Shown one piece after another: positions 52,900 to 62,731 of a stretch of DNA of 64,000 nucleotides. The stretch is taken from the NCBI GenBank assembly GCA_019057385.1, contig JAHQJS010000006.1, positions 310,001 through 374,000 of the forward strand, read 5' to 3'. This DNA comes from Candidatus Borrarchaeum weybense. GTDB lineage: Archaea > Asgardarchaeota > Sifarchaeia > Borrarchaeales > Borrarchaeaceae. The stretch's first letter is position 1, and each line of letters opens with the position of its first letter. A program made the translations under genes and the position numbers. The notes under the pieces are model-generated. The model did no database searches. It had not been told where the DNA came from and worked only from the letters and a program-made list of their open reading frames with translations.

Positions 52900-54612
52900 T
52901 TATCCCCTTTCAGCTATGGCGTCCAGAGCTAAGCCCATACTACAATTGGTTTCTCGTTCGCAGATTATATCTAATATTGCAGGGGCATTATCTAGAGCTC
53001 TCTGGAAGGCAGCCTTAAGGTCTCCAGGTTGTTCCACTCTTTCGGCATATAGTCCGAACGCTTCTGCAAGCTTAACGAAATCTATTCCTATTCCATGCTT
53101 CGCTAACTTATCTGTATCGTACGTTAAATCTACCGCATATTCATAGTCATAAACAATGGATTGGTTCTGTCGGATTAAACTTAAGAAACCGTTGTTGAGC
53201 ACAAGCATAACTATTGGAGTTTGGTAGTGAGCTGCCATCGCTAATTCTTCTACCATGAATCCTAATCCGCCGTCTCCTGTGATGCCTACGACTTTCTTTT
53301 GTGGCATTTCCATTTCCTCGTATCCGACTTTAGCTCCAATTGAAGCTGGTAAATCCCAACCCAACGTTCCCGCGCATCCGCAGACTTTATAATGTCCTGG
53401 TTTCTTTATTTCTTGATATTGACCGCTCCAAATCTGATTAAGTCCGACTGATGTCACAAAAATTGTGTCATCATCAAAGAATTCATTTATTTCTTTGAAA
53501 AGTCTTTGAGGCTTGATTGGCACATCATCAAAGTCTAATCTTCTCGCAAGCTCTTTGCGTCGGGCAGGTATTGACGATACCCATTCATTTGGCATTACTT
53601 TTGCATTTCGCGCTTTGGCTTGATCGATCATCATTTGTAGTGCTTCTTTGGCATCTGATACAATTCCTAACTCTGTAGGGACGATCTTGCCAATTTGTAG
53701 AGGATCAATGTCAATGTGGATGAACTTTCTGTCTTTAGTGTAAACATCTAGTTTACCCGTATGACGATCAACAAATCTGGCACCAACCGCTAAAACAAGA
53801 TCGCTCTCTAAGAATAGCTTGTTGCCAAGTCTTGTTTGCATGATGGTACCAACCAGTCCCGCGTATAATGGATGATTAGTGTCAAGCGCACTCTTTCCCA
53901 TGTAGCTAGCACAGATTGGTAAACTTAAATATTCTGCTAATTCTTGGAGTTCTTTGGAAGCGCCCGAAATAATGACTCCTCCTCCGGCTAAGATGATTGG
54001 ATTCTTAGCTTCCAAGATCATATCAATTGCTTTCTTGATTTGTCTTTCATTTGCTTTGGGTGTCGAAAAGTCTAAACTACGATCTGTTTCTGGATCATAT
54101 TCAATTTCTGTTCTCTGGAGGTCAACGGGGAGATCAATAAGCACTGGTCCGGGTCTTCCTTCTCTAGCGATTCGAAAAGCTTCCCTCATAGTACCTGGGA
54201 GGCGATAAGGCTCCCTAACACAATAACTTTTCTTAGTCACTGGTTTAACTATTTCTGCTATGTCAACCGCTTGAAACGCCTCTTGACCCAATACTGCTCT
54301 CGTCGCTGTCCCAGTAATTGCGACAATTGGGATAGAGTCAACTTGAGCGGTATAGAGACCTGTTACAAAATTTGTCGCTGCAGGTCCGCTCGTGCAGATA
54401 CAGACGCCAACTTTTCCAGTTGCTCGTGCATATCCGTCAGCTGCATGGCATGCTCCTTCTTCATGTCGAGCAATATAGTGCTTTATTTTTGTTGTTTGCC
54501 CAAGGTATTTGTAGACGGGATTTATTGCTGCGCCCGGTATACCAAACATTGCTGTTACTCCTTCATCTTCAAGGATTTTTACTATAACTTCCGCTACTTG
54601 CATTTTAGGCAT
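52900..54612 (-). CDS. gcl: Glyoxylate carboligase-like ThDP enzyme
   Basis: 570 residues with the complete ThDP fold: FGIPGAAINPVYKYL at the start, GDGGLGFMVEELAMAAHYQTP...LNNGFLSLIRQ as the ThDP/Mg motif. Overall it is much closer to glyoxylate carboligase than to acetolactate synthase: CTSGPAATNFVTGLYTA, RHTGKLDVYT, IDPLQIGKIVPTELGIVSDAK, NCSMGLALDAI. Gcl condenses two glyoxylates to tartronate semialdehyde plus CO2. Oddly, ARHEEGA has the catalytic Glu of ordinary ThDP enzymes where E. coli Gcl has Val. Acetolactate synthase activity is the main alternative. Confidence 0.8.
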   Translation of the reverse strand: MPKMQVAEVIVKILEDEGVTAMFGIPGAAINPVYKYLGQTTKIKHYIARHEEGACHAADGYARATGKVGVCICTSGPAATNFVTGLYTAQVDSIPIVAITGTATRAVLGQEAFQAVDIAEIVKPVTKKSYCVREPYRLPGTMREAFRIAREGRPGPVLIDLPVDLQRTEIEYDPETDRSLDFSTPKANERQIKKAIDMILEAKNPIILAGGGVIISGASKELQELAEYLSLPICASYMGKSALDTNHPLYAGLVGTIMQTRLGNKLFLESDLVLAVGARFVDRHTGKLDVYTKDRKFIHIDIDPLQIGKIVPTELGIVSDAKEALQMMIDQAKARNAKVMPNEWVSSIPARRKELARRLDFDDVPIKPQRLFKEINEFFDDDTIFVTSVGLNQIWSGQYQEIKKPGHYKVCGCAGTLGWDLPASIGAKVGYEEMEMPQKKVVGITGDGGLGFMVEELAMAAHYQTPIVMLVLNNGFLSLIRQNQSIVYDYEYAVDLTYDTDKLAKHGIGIDFVKLAEAFGLYAERVEQPGDLKAAFQRALDNAPAILDIICERETNCSMGLALDAIAERG

Positions 54613-54647
54613 AATCTTCTCTCCTATTTTGTTTATTTTTTAGAGGG

Positions 54648-55634
54648 TTATCCATAAATATCTGGATTAACACAATTTGGTGGTTTGAGTCCCTTAACAC
54701 CAGCAATTACATTTTCAGCAGCCATGGTCGCCATTTTAGTACGAGTCTCTATTGATGCGCTTGCGATATGTGGCGCTAACACAACGTTATCCATTTCATA
54801 AAGTTCTGGTTCAGCTTTAGGTTCCATTTCAAAGACATCCAAACCAGCACCAGCAATCTTTTTCTCCTGTAATGCTTTAACGAGTGCTTTTTCGTCTAAT
54901 ACAGGACCTCTTGATGCATTGATCAAATACGCAGTCTCTTTCATCAAGTCTAGTTCTTTTGCGCTAATATAGTGCTTTGTTTCTGGAAGTAACGGGACAT
55001 GCAATGTCACATAGTCGCTCTCTTTGAGAAGCGTCTCTTTATCTACATATTGAATTCCTAATTCCTTTTCTAGATCCTCAAACCGTACGACATCTGTATA
55101 AAGAACTTTCATGTCGAAACCCTGAGCTCTTTTTGCAACCACACGCCCAATTCTTCCAAGTCCGACGACTCCCAGTGTTTTTCCGTAGACATCAGAGCCG
55201 AGGAATTGCATTATACCCCAGCCTTTCCATGTTTTTTGCCGGAAGTATTTATCTGCTTCGACAACACGTCGCGCGACTGCCATTAGAAGTGTCCAAGTGA
55301 AATCTGCGGTTGTGTCATCCAATACGCCCGGTGTATTAGAAACTGCAACGCCGAGTTCGGTGGCGGCTTTCCAATCGATATTGTTGTAGCCTACAGCTAC
55401 ATTGCTGACTACCTTAAAATTAGGATTTGCTTCTTTCACGGTTTTTAGAATCTCGGCGTTAATGTCGTCAGTGAGTAGGCAAACAAGCCCATCAAGGGTT
55501 TTCATTTTTTCAATAAACTCTGCTTGCGTAAGAGGGACATCACTTTCATTGAGTCCCATCTCACATTCCTTGTCGATCATATCTAAAGCTGGCTTTGGGA
55601 TCACGCGTGACACATAGACTTTTGGTTTACTCAA
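54648..55634 (-). CDS. gyaR: Glyoxylate/hydroxypyruvate reductase
   Basis: 328 residues of the D-2-hydroxyacid dehydrogenases. NVAVGYNNIDW, GVVGLGRIGRVVAKRAQGFDM (NAD(P) site), NASRGPVLDE (Arg), FEMEPKAEPEL (Glu) and LAPHIASAS (His) match archaeal glyoxylate reductase. It would reduce glyoxylate to glycolate or hydroxypyruvate to glycerate. First gene of the operon with Gcl and Hyi, which supports the second reaction. Gap to gcl is 35 bases. Confidence 0.9.
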   Translation of the reverse strand: MSKPKVYVSRVIPKPALDMIDKECEMGLNESDVPLTQAEFIEKMKTLDGLVCLLTDDINAEILKTVKEANPNFKVVSNVAVGYNNIDWKAATELGVAVSNTPGVLDDTTADFTWTLLMAVARRVVEADKYFRQKTWKGWGIMQFLGSDVYGKTLGVVGLGRIGRVVAKRAQGFDMKVLYTDVVRFEDLEKELGIQYVDKETLLKESDYVTLHVPLLPETKHYISAKELDLMKETAYLINASRGPVLDEKALVKALQEKKIAGAGLDVFEMEPKAEPELYEMDNVVLAPHIASASIETRTKMATMAAENVIAGVKGLKPPNCVNPDIYG

Positions 55635-55813
55635 AACTAACCCTCACGATCTCGATAAAATTGTAAAAGAGTTTATAGTACTTCGAATTTATAATTCTAA
55701 TCATGCGCGCACACAAACATATTCGTTCAACCTTATCTTTATAACTTTCAGCGTACTAATAATTCGGTATTAATTGGAGGAAAAATAAAACGGAGACCTA
55801 AAAGGCAAATAAT

Positions 55814-57298
55814 TTGAGGGGATCACCAAGAAAAGGAGGCTTGAAAATTACACTTGAGGAGCTTATGGAACATAAACTAGACTGGGAGGGTACAATCATC
55901 CCGGAATTGAAGGAGATTGTTGGAGAGGAAAATGTTCTCAATCATGTAATAGATCTCTATGTGTACAGTCGCGACGCCAGCATAGACACTGGATGGCCAG
56001 CAGCAGTAGCTTTCGCTCATAATACAGAAGAGGTTTCGAAGGTCGTCAAATTAGCGAACAAATATGAATTTTCGATCATTCCACGTGGCGCAGGCAGCAA
56101 TGTTTGTGGTGGAGTTATCCCTGCAAAACCTGATTGTCTTATTCTTGTCGTTGCAAGGATGAATAAAGTTGTAGATCTCGATTTAGAGAATTTTCTAATA
56201 ACTGTTGAGCCAGGAATGGTATGTCTAGATCTAAATAACTACATAGAACCATACGGCTTTTACTTCGTGCCAGATCCCGCAAGCGATAAAACAGCGACCA
56301 TTGGTGGCATGGTTAATAATAATAGCGGCGGAATTCGCGCAGTCAAATACGGTGTCACAGAACAATGGGTGATGGGTCTTGAAGTTGTATTAGCCGATGG
56401 GACAGTCGTTCACATTGGCAATAAAGCTATTAAATACGTTTGTGGTTATGATCTAGTTTCTCTCTTCGTAGGTTCAGAAGGAACTTTAGGTATTATAACA
56501 AAAGCAATGCTAAAAATGCAGCCGCTGCCTGAGGTCCGCCTCGTAGCTAGTGGTTATTTTGATACCGCCTTTGCCGCAGGTAAGTGCGTCAGAGAAATCA
56601 TTCGGAGAGGCTTTGACCCTTCAGGCACCGAAATAATGGATTATAAGACACTTAAAGCTGTAGAAGAGTATTCTGGTAAGGTAAAATTCCCTGAATGCGG
56701 TGCTGTAGTAGTTGTTGAACTTGACGGAAATAGAGAAGATGTAGAAATGCGTCTTGATCGATTAGAATTAGTCTTTAAAGAAATGGGCGCACTTCAAACC
56801 GAGGTCGCAAGAGATGCAGAAACATGCGAACAAGTGTGGGCGGCAAGAAAGGCAGCATTCCCAGCACTAACTTTACGAAGACCTACTGCTCGTATGGAGG
56901 ACGTAAGTGTCCCACTCGAAAACTTACCCGTTATGTTCCAAAAAATTGATGAAGTTAGTAAAAAGAATGGAATTGAAATAGCGACGTTTGGTCACGCAGG
57001 AGATGGCAACTTACACCCGATACTTCTCTGGGACGAAAGAGATCCAGATCAGCATAGACGCGCATTACAAACTTTAATTGATTTATGGCATGCTGCGGTA
57101 AATTTGGAGGGGACTGTAACTGGCGAGCACGGAATCGGAGTTTCTAAACTTATGATGATGCCGGTGGAACATGAAGCGGCAGTACTTGAGTTAACGAAAA
57201 AAATCAAACAAGCCTTTGACCCAAAAAACATACTGTGTCCTGGTCATGTCATACCTATTCCAGGTCAAAAATTCTTTACTGAGGAGGATGTAAGCTAA
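55814..57298 (+). CDS. glcD: GlcD-like FAD-dependent 2-hydroxyacid dehydrogenase
   Basis: 494 residues of the FAD_binding_4/FAD-oxidase_C type. SIIPRGAGSNVCGGVIP, VDLDLENFLITVEPG and GGMVNNNSGGIRAVKYGVTEQWVMGLEVVLADG form the FAD domain; FGHAGDGNLHP and GEHGIGVSK the substrate domain. Glycolate, D-lactate or glycerate could be the substrate. The next gene, two bases on, is its Fe-S partner. The start is uncertain: TTG 55814 is the track choice, but AGGAGG at 55834 and GAGGAG before ATG 55865 suggest a later start. Confidence 0.9.
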   Translation: MRGSPRKGGLKITLEELMEHKLDWEGTIIPELKEIVGEENVLNHVIDLYVYSRDASIDTGWPAAVAFAHNTEEVSKVVKLANKYEFSIIPRGAGSNVCGGVIPAKPDCLILVVARMNKVVDLDLENFLITVEPGMVCLDLNNYIEPYGFYFVPDPASDKTATIGGMVNNNSGGIRAVKYGVTEQWVMGLEVVLADGTVVHIGNKAIKYVCGYDLVSLFVGSEGTLGIITKAMLKMQPLPEVRLVASGYFDTAFAAGKCVREIIRRGFDPSGTEIMDYKTLKAVEEYSGKVKFPECGAVVVVELDGNREDVEMRLDRLELVFKEMGALQTEVARDAETCEQVWAARKAAFPALTLRRPTARMEDVSVPLENLPVMFQKIDEVSKKNGIEIATFGHAGDGNLHPILLWDERDPDQHRRALQTLIDLWHAAVNLEGTVTGEHGIGVSKLMMMPVEHEAAVLELTKKIKQAFDPKNILCPGHVIPIPGQKFFTEEDVS

Positions 57299-57299
57299 A

Positions 57300-58484
57300 A
57301 TGACGAAAGAAAACGTAGTTTCAGGCACAATGCTACCACAAAGATTCGAAAAAATGATTATTTCCGAAGATTCCGAAACTGAGACGTACAGATGTGTAAG
57401 ATGTGGCTTCTGTAGGTTTGCATGTCCAATTTTTGACGCGACTAAAGTAGCTACTTTCAATTGCAGAGGTAGAATTATGGTTGAGCGTGCCCTTATCGAA
57501 GGAGGACTTCCTATTGACCAAAGGGTTCTTGATCTTCTTTATACCTGCACGTTGTGCAAACTCTGCGAAACGCATTGCCCTGCTAAGATCAAAGTCACGG
57601 ACGTGATGCATCACGTCAGAGAGTGGCTTGCTGAACAAGAACATGCCCTTGATGAGCATAAGGCAATCGCAAGCAACATATTGGAGATAGGAAATACTCA
57701 CGCTCAGGATCCCGCTATCTTCAAAGAGGTTTTTGGTGAGATAATTGCAGCTCTTCCAAAGGAATCTTCTACTCTTTACTATGCTGGATGTGTTGGAACA
57801 ATTGATTATCCAGAGAATTCACTCGCTGGCATCAAACTGTTGAAAGAAGCAGGAGAAGAATTCATAATGCTTGATTCAGAATATTGCTGTGGAGGTTATC
57901 TCAACTGGCTAGGGTTTACAAAGGACTTCAAAAAAGAAGCTGAGAAAAATATAGAAATCTTCAAATCACGTGGGATTGAGACCATTATTACGGCATGTCC
58001 AATGTGTGCATCGGTTTTCAATAATGATTATAAGGAAGTCTTGGAAGATATGCCAAAGGCTTATCATATTACGGAAGTTCTCGAACGCTTGGTTGATGAA
58101 GGAAAAATAAAACTTACGCGACCACTCGAAGCAAAGGTTACTTTCAAAGATCCTTGTCACCTCGGTAGATATGCACAGGTTTACGACGCTCCACGAAAAC
58201 TGATCGAAAGTATTCCAGGCGTTGAGTTCGTTGAATTACCCGAAACTATGGGCGAAGCAAGATGCTGTGGTGGACCTATTCGTGTTCCTTATACTGCCTT
58301 GAGAAATGATCTAACCGATGAGATCGTAAGAGACGCCGCTAAGTTAGATGCTCAATTTGTTGTGACGTCATGTCCAACATGTCACCATAGTCTAAGTATG
58401 AGAGCCTACAGAGAACGTATTCGCGTTTTAGAATTGCCAAGACTTGTTGCCTATTCAGCAGGTGTAGTTGACAGTTATCGCTAA
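57300..58484 (+). CDS. glcF: GlcF/HdrD-like iron-sulfur subunit
   Basis: 394 residues. Two ferredoxin motifs, CVRCGFCRFACP and CTLCKLCETHCP (residues 33-90), precede two CCG domains (YYAGCVGT...CCGGYLNW and CHLGRY...CCGGPI, then CPTCHHS), the arrangement of GlcF, LutA-like and HdrD proteins. It takes electrons from the GlcD-like subunit and passes them on; the Hdr genes 187 bases downstream are the obvious acceptor. GAGGAGG precedes the ATG. Confidence 0.9.
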   Translation: MTKENVVSGTMLPQRFEKMIISEDSETETYRCVRCGFCRFACPIFDATKVATFNCRGRIMVERALIEGGLPIDQRVLDLLYTCTLCKLCETHCPAKIKVTDVMHHVREWLAEQEHALDEHKAIASNILEIGNTHAQDPAIFKEVFGEIIAALPKESSTLYYAGCVGTIDYPENSLAGIKLLKEAGEEFIMLDSEYCCGGYLNWLGFTKDFKKEAEKNIEIFKSRGIETIITACPMCASVFNNDYKEVLEDMPKAYHITEVLERLVDEGKIKLTRPLEAKVTFKDPCHLGRYAQVYDAPRKLIESIPGVEFVELPETMGEARCCGGPIRVPYTALRNDLTDEIVRDAAKLDAQFVVTSCPTCHHSLSMRAYRERIRVLELPRLVAYSAGVVDSYR

Positions 58485-58671
58485 ATGTGACAAGTATCTT
58501 ACCACGCATTACAAGTGTATGGGGATATATGTGTACATCAGTTTCTCCACTTTTTTTAAAAATTTAAATTATGGAGTCACGCTGACATTATCAAAGAAGA
58601 ATTGAATGAAAAACAACCGAACATTAGGTCATAGTAGTTTGGAGGTGTTCACGAAGTAGGAGGCTCGTTAA

Positions 58672-61600
58672 ATGAATGCATTGGAAAATAAAACGGCAGA
58701 AAATATCTTGGTGATTGGCGGCGGAATGGCTGGAATGTATGCCTCGCTAGACATTGCAAATCAAGGCTATACGGCTTTTCTAGTAGAGAAACGAGAAACG
58801 ATTGGAGGAAGATTTTCGCAGGTTTACAAAATCTTTCCGACTGATGAGTGCTCAGCTTGACCACTTACGCCCCTTATGTCAAGTGTTGCCAGAAACGACA
58901 ATGTTCGCTTGTTTACTCTTACCGAAGTCTTAGAGGTAAATGGCGAACCAGGGAATTTTACGGTAAAACTTAAGCAAAATCCTAGATATATCGATCCAGA
59001 CAAATGCACAGGATGTCAAAAATGCATGGAAGAATGCCCTGTTGAAGTGACTTCAGAATATGATATGAATCTTGGTGTCCGAAAAGCAATCTACCTTCCT
59101 TTTCCACAAGCAGTACCTCAGATTCCTCGCTTAGATAAAGAGAACTGCATTGACTGTGGCATGTGTGAGCTGGTATGCCCTGCTGACGCAGTGAATCATG
59201 AAGATTTTGAAAAAATCTTCGAAATCGAAGTTGGTTCGATAATCGTAGCAACGGGTTTTGATGAGTTTAATCCTGAACCATTAAAACAATTTGGATATGG
59301 ATACTACGAAAATGTTGTTACATCACTTCAATTCGAGCGAATGATGCATCCTACAGGTCCAACTCAGGGCAAGATAGTGAGACCTTCTGATGGAAAAGAA
59401 CCACGCAGAGTATTATGGGTTCAATGTGTGGGCTCTAGGAGTGAAAAAGAAGTCGGCAATAAATTCTGTAACCGGGTCTGCTGTATGTTTGCATTAAAAC
59501 AAGCTAGAGCCTATAAACTGCAATCAAAAGGAAAAGGACAGGCAGACCTTTGCTATATAGATATAAGATCCTCAGGAAAACTGTACGAGGAATACTACAG
59601 GGACACACGAAATAATTATATGCCTAATTTAATTCGCGGTAAAGTGGCGGAAATTCAAGAAAACGAAGAAACAAAAGACTTAATCATCTGGGTTGAAGAC
59701 ACTAATACTGGAGAGGTTTCTCAGATCAAAGATGTTGATCTTGTTGTCTTATCTAGCTCATTTGTTCCATCCGAAGGGACAAACGAACTATGCCAAACAT
59801 TAAGCGTTGAAATTAGCGATGATGGATTTCCCTTGGAAGTCAACAGTTATCATCCAATCGAAACAACTCGACCTGGAATCTTTATGGCGGGTGTGGCAAC
59901 AGGCTCAAAAGATGCTGTGGATACAGTTACTCAAGCAAGAGCTGCGGCATCGTCTGCAGTGAACCTTTTATCTGGTTCCCCACCATATATCAAATCATAT
60001 GCATCTAAAACGGAATTAGAAGGTTCTGGCGAGATTCGACTTGGCGTTTTTGTATGTCACTGCGGTGGCAATATCGCAAATTACATCGATATAACAGAAG
60101 TCATGGAATATGCGAAGACATTACCTGGCGTGATCTACGTAGATAATAATGAGTTCTTCTGTAGTGAGCCAGGGCAACAGCAAATCAGCGAGAAAATAAA
60201 GGAACTCAATATTAATCGAGTTTTAGTGGCGGCATGTTCTCCTTTACTCCATGAGGACACATTTAGGACTCTTTTAGAGTCTGCTGGAATAAGTAAGTAC
60301 TATCTTGAATATGTGAACATAAGAGACCAAGCAGCGCAAGTTCATATGCAGACACCAAAAGAAGCCACCGAAAAAGCAAAGGATTTGATCAGGGCTGGCA
60401 TTGCACGAGCACTACATCTTGAGATTGTGCCATATCGGATGGTATCAGTTGTCAACGAGGCTCTTGTTATTGGTGGTGGAATTGCTGGAATGTCAGCTAC
60501 CCTTGATTTATCTAATCAAGGATTCAATGTTCACCTCGTAGAGAAAGAATTGCAACTGGGTGGTCGTCTCAATTCTCTTTACAGAGTATTTCCAGAAAAA
60601 ACTGAAGCTAGCCAAATTGTGGATGAATTAACTGCACAGATAACTAATGCTCCCAATATCTCGGTTTACCTTGAGTCTTCGTTGGAATCCCTTGATGGTC
60701 ACATCGGTGATTTTACAGCTAAAATTAGGAGAAATAATGGAGCAAATACCGATATTAACGTTGGAGCTATTATCGTGGCTGTCGGAACAAATACATATAC
60801 TCCCAAAGATGGCGAATACGGTTACAATACTGTTCCACGTGTTGTAACTTCTCTTGAATTCGAGGAACTGCTCAAAACTCGTAATTTTGATCAAGATCCA
60901 AAGCGCATTGTCTTTATTCAATGCGTTGGGTCACGAGAAGAAGACGGAAACAAATACTGCTCCCGTGTGTGTTGCGGCGTATCACTGAAAAATGCGCAGA
61001 ACGTTAGAGAACTCTTTCCGAACTGTCAAACCTTTGTCCTTTTTAAAGAGGACCTACGACCTGTTGGAAGGTATATGGAAGAGTTTTATCTAACTACAAG
61101 AAAGCAATATCGTACCAATTTTATGCGATGGACAGAAGAAAGACCCCCAATGGTTACGGAAGCCCAAAATGGTAATGCTCTGGTGCAAATATACGATACC
61201 CTTTTACGAACTACATTCGAGATAGACGCCGATTATGTAGTGCTAGCGGTAGGACAAGAACCTCCTGAAGGCTTTGATGAACTGTGTAAGATAATAGGGG
61301 TTACTCGCTCTTCTGATGGTTTTCTTGAGCCTATCCACATAAAATTCAAACCTGTTGAAACACGAAAAGATGGTGTGTACGTAGCAGGGACCATTCTATC
61401 TCCACGAAGCATAAGCGACTCAATAGTGCTAGGTAAAGCCGCAGCGTCGGCAGCAAGTGTGCTTTTACAACAGAAAGAGATTCAACTTGAACTAATCAAG
61501 GCTGTATGTGACGAGAATCTTTGTAGCGGATGTAAGGTGTGCGTAATAGCCTGTCCATATGATGCTATAACTACTAAAGAAACTGAAGCAGGAGAACTCG

Positions 61601-62157
61601 TTTCGGTTACTGATGAAATTGAATGCAAGGGCTGCGGATCCTGTATTGTAGCATGTCCCTCTGGCGCTAGAGAACTTCGATACTGGCGGGATGAGCAATT
61701 CTATCCACAAATTGAATCGCTTTTAGCTGAAAGCAAGCAAAAATCATTACTTCTTGTTTTTGCTTGTGAAAAATGTGGATATGGTGCTGCTGACTTAGCT
61801 GGACTTTCAAAACTTCAATATGACTATCGTACTCGAATTATACGCGTGCCATGTACTGGTCGTGTTGACACACCGTGGTTACTTAAAGCATTTTCACTCG
61901 GCGCAGATGGCGTCGCAGTAGTCGGATGACACAAAGGCGACTGTGCATATATTGACGGCAACCTACAAGCAGAAAAATCCGTTGGATTGGCTGAGAAACT
62001 CCTTGAAACCATGGGCTTTGGTGAAGGCAGAACTGTAATGTACTTCCTTTCATCTGCGGAAGCAGAAAAATTCAGAGAAGCAATGCAAACTTTTGGCGAA
62101 AGTATTTCGAAACTTGGACCCAATCCGTCGCGCATAGCTCAAACTAGAACGGAATGA
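58672..62157 (+). CDS. hdrA: HdrA'-HdrA-MvhD fusion selenoprotein with two selenocysteines
   Basis: The track shows 58672-58860, 58876-61929 and an unreported tail, all in one frame separated by TGA at 58858 and 61927; the true stop is TGA 62155. Product: 1161 residues. Residues 1-440 are a partial HdrA (FAD motif VIGGGMAGM; FPTDECSA-U at residue 63, where relatives have Cys or Sec; ferredoxins at 112 and 159). Residues 455-1010 are a full HdrA (VCHCGGN; FAD VIGGGIAGM at about 600; ferredoxins at about 950 and 984). The rest is MvhD (CEKCGYGAAD; GVAVVG-U-HKGDC, Sec 1086). It acts in flavin-based electron bifurcation with HdrBC. TAGGAGG precedes the ATG. Confidence 0.9.
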
Positions 62158-62159
62158 TC

Positions 62160-62190
62160 TCTCTCGGGAAACCCTTTCGGGACTGAGAGA
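62160..62190 (+). promoter_or_regulatory. Archaeal-type SECIS element in the 3' UTR of the HdrA fusion
   Basis: Begins three bases after the stop. TCTCTCGG pairs with CTGAGAGA (eight pairs, one G-U). Next comes an asymmetric internal loop, GAAA on the 5' side and a single A on the 3' side, then CCC pairing with GGG and a four-base loop TTTC. This is the archaeal SECIS layout: GC-rich upper stem of three pairs over a GAA/A internal loop, in the 3' UTR. Confidence 0.85.
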
Positions 62191-62199
62191 AGGACTGGC

Positions 62200-62213
62200 T
62201 CCCTACGCAGGGA
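62200..62213 (+). other. Small hairpin between SECIS and gcvH-like gene
   Basis: TCCCT-ACGC-AGGGA, five pairs with a four-base loop, ten bases after the SECIS. It may be a processing or pausing element between the hdrA and gcvH-like coding regions. Confidence 0.35.
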
Positions 62214-62275
62214 TGCTTCTTATATATAACTTTCATAAGAATATCCTTCAATAAGACAATTAGGAGGACTTATCA

Positions 62276-62728
62276 ATGGGTAAACTTGAAGATTATGAAC
62301 TTCCAGATGACCTATATTATACAACTGAACATTCTTGGGCAAAAGTAGAAGGAGATTCTGTCGTGGTCGGCGTAACCGATTTTGCGCAGGCTATGGCTGA
62401 AAAGATTCAGGCTGTGCAATTACCTTTTGAAGGCGAGTCAGTAGAGTTCATGAAACCTTTTGGAACACTAGAAAGCGGCAAGTGGACAGGCAAGATTTAT
62501 GCCCCAGTCTCAGGTGAAGTTACTGCGTTCAATGAAGGATTGTGGGATGATGCCTCACTTGTCAACAATGATCCCTACGGCGAAGGTTGGATGGTCAAAA
62601 TTACTCCATCCAATTTGGATGAAGATCTTTCAAAACTTATGAAGGGTGGCACGGACGAATTTGTTCAATGGCAACTTGCCGAAATTGAGCGTGTAAAGAA
62701 GGAAGTAGAGGAATCAAAGAAGGAATAG
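62276..62728 (+). CDS. Lipoyl-carrier protein, GcvH-like
   Basis: 150 residues. YYTTEHSWAKVEGDSVVVGVTDFAQ is the GcvH start, and TLESGKWTGKIYAPVSGEV carries the lipoylation Lys (residue 69). No glycine-cleavage genes are nearby; instead it lies between HdrA and HdrC. GcvH-like lipoyl proteins also work with sulfur-oxidising sHdr complexes, so a redox carrier role with this Hdr is plausible, by inference. TAGGAGG precedes the ATG, and hdrC starts three bases after its stop. Confidence 0.88.
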   Translation: MGKLEDYELPDDLYYTTEHSWAKVEGDSVVVGVTDFAQAMAEKIQAVQLPFEGESVEFMKPFGTLESGKWTGKIYAPVSGEVTAFNEGLWDDASLVNNDPYGEGWMVKITPSNLDEDLSKLMKGGTDEFVQWQLAEIERVKKEVEESKKE

Positions 62729-62731
62729 AAT

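Noticed and set aside
58672-58860. 62-residue ORF as a separate small flavoprotein or a pseudogene fragment
   Set aside because: It ends at the exact Cys/Sec site of HdrA, the frame continues unbroken, and a second Sec site and a SECIS are present. One selenoprotein explains everything better.
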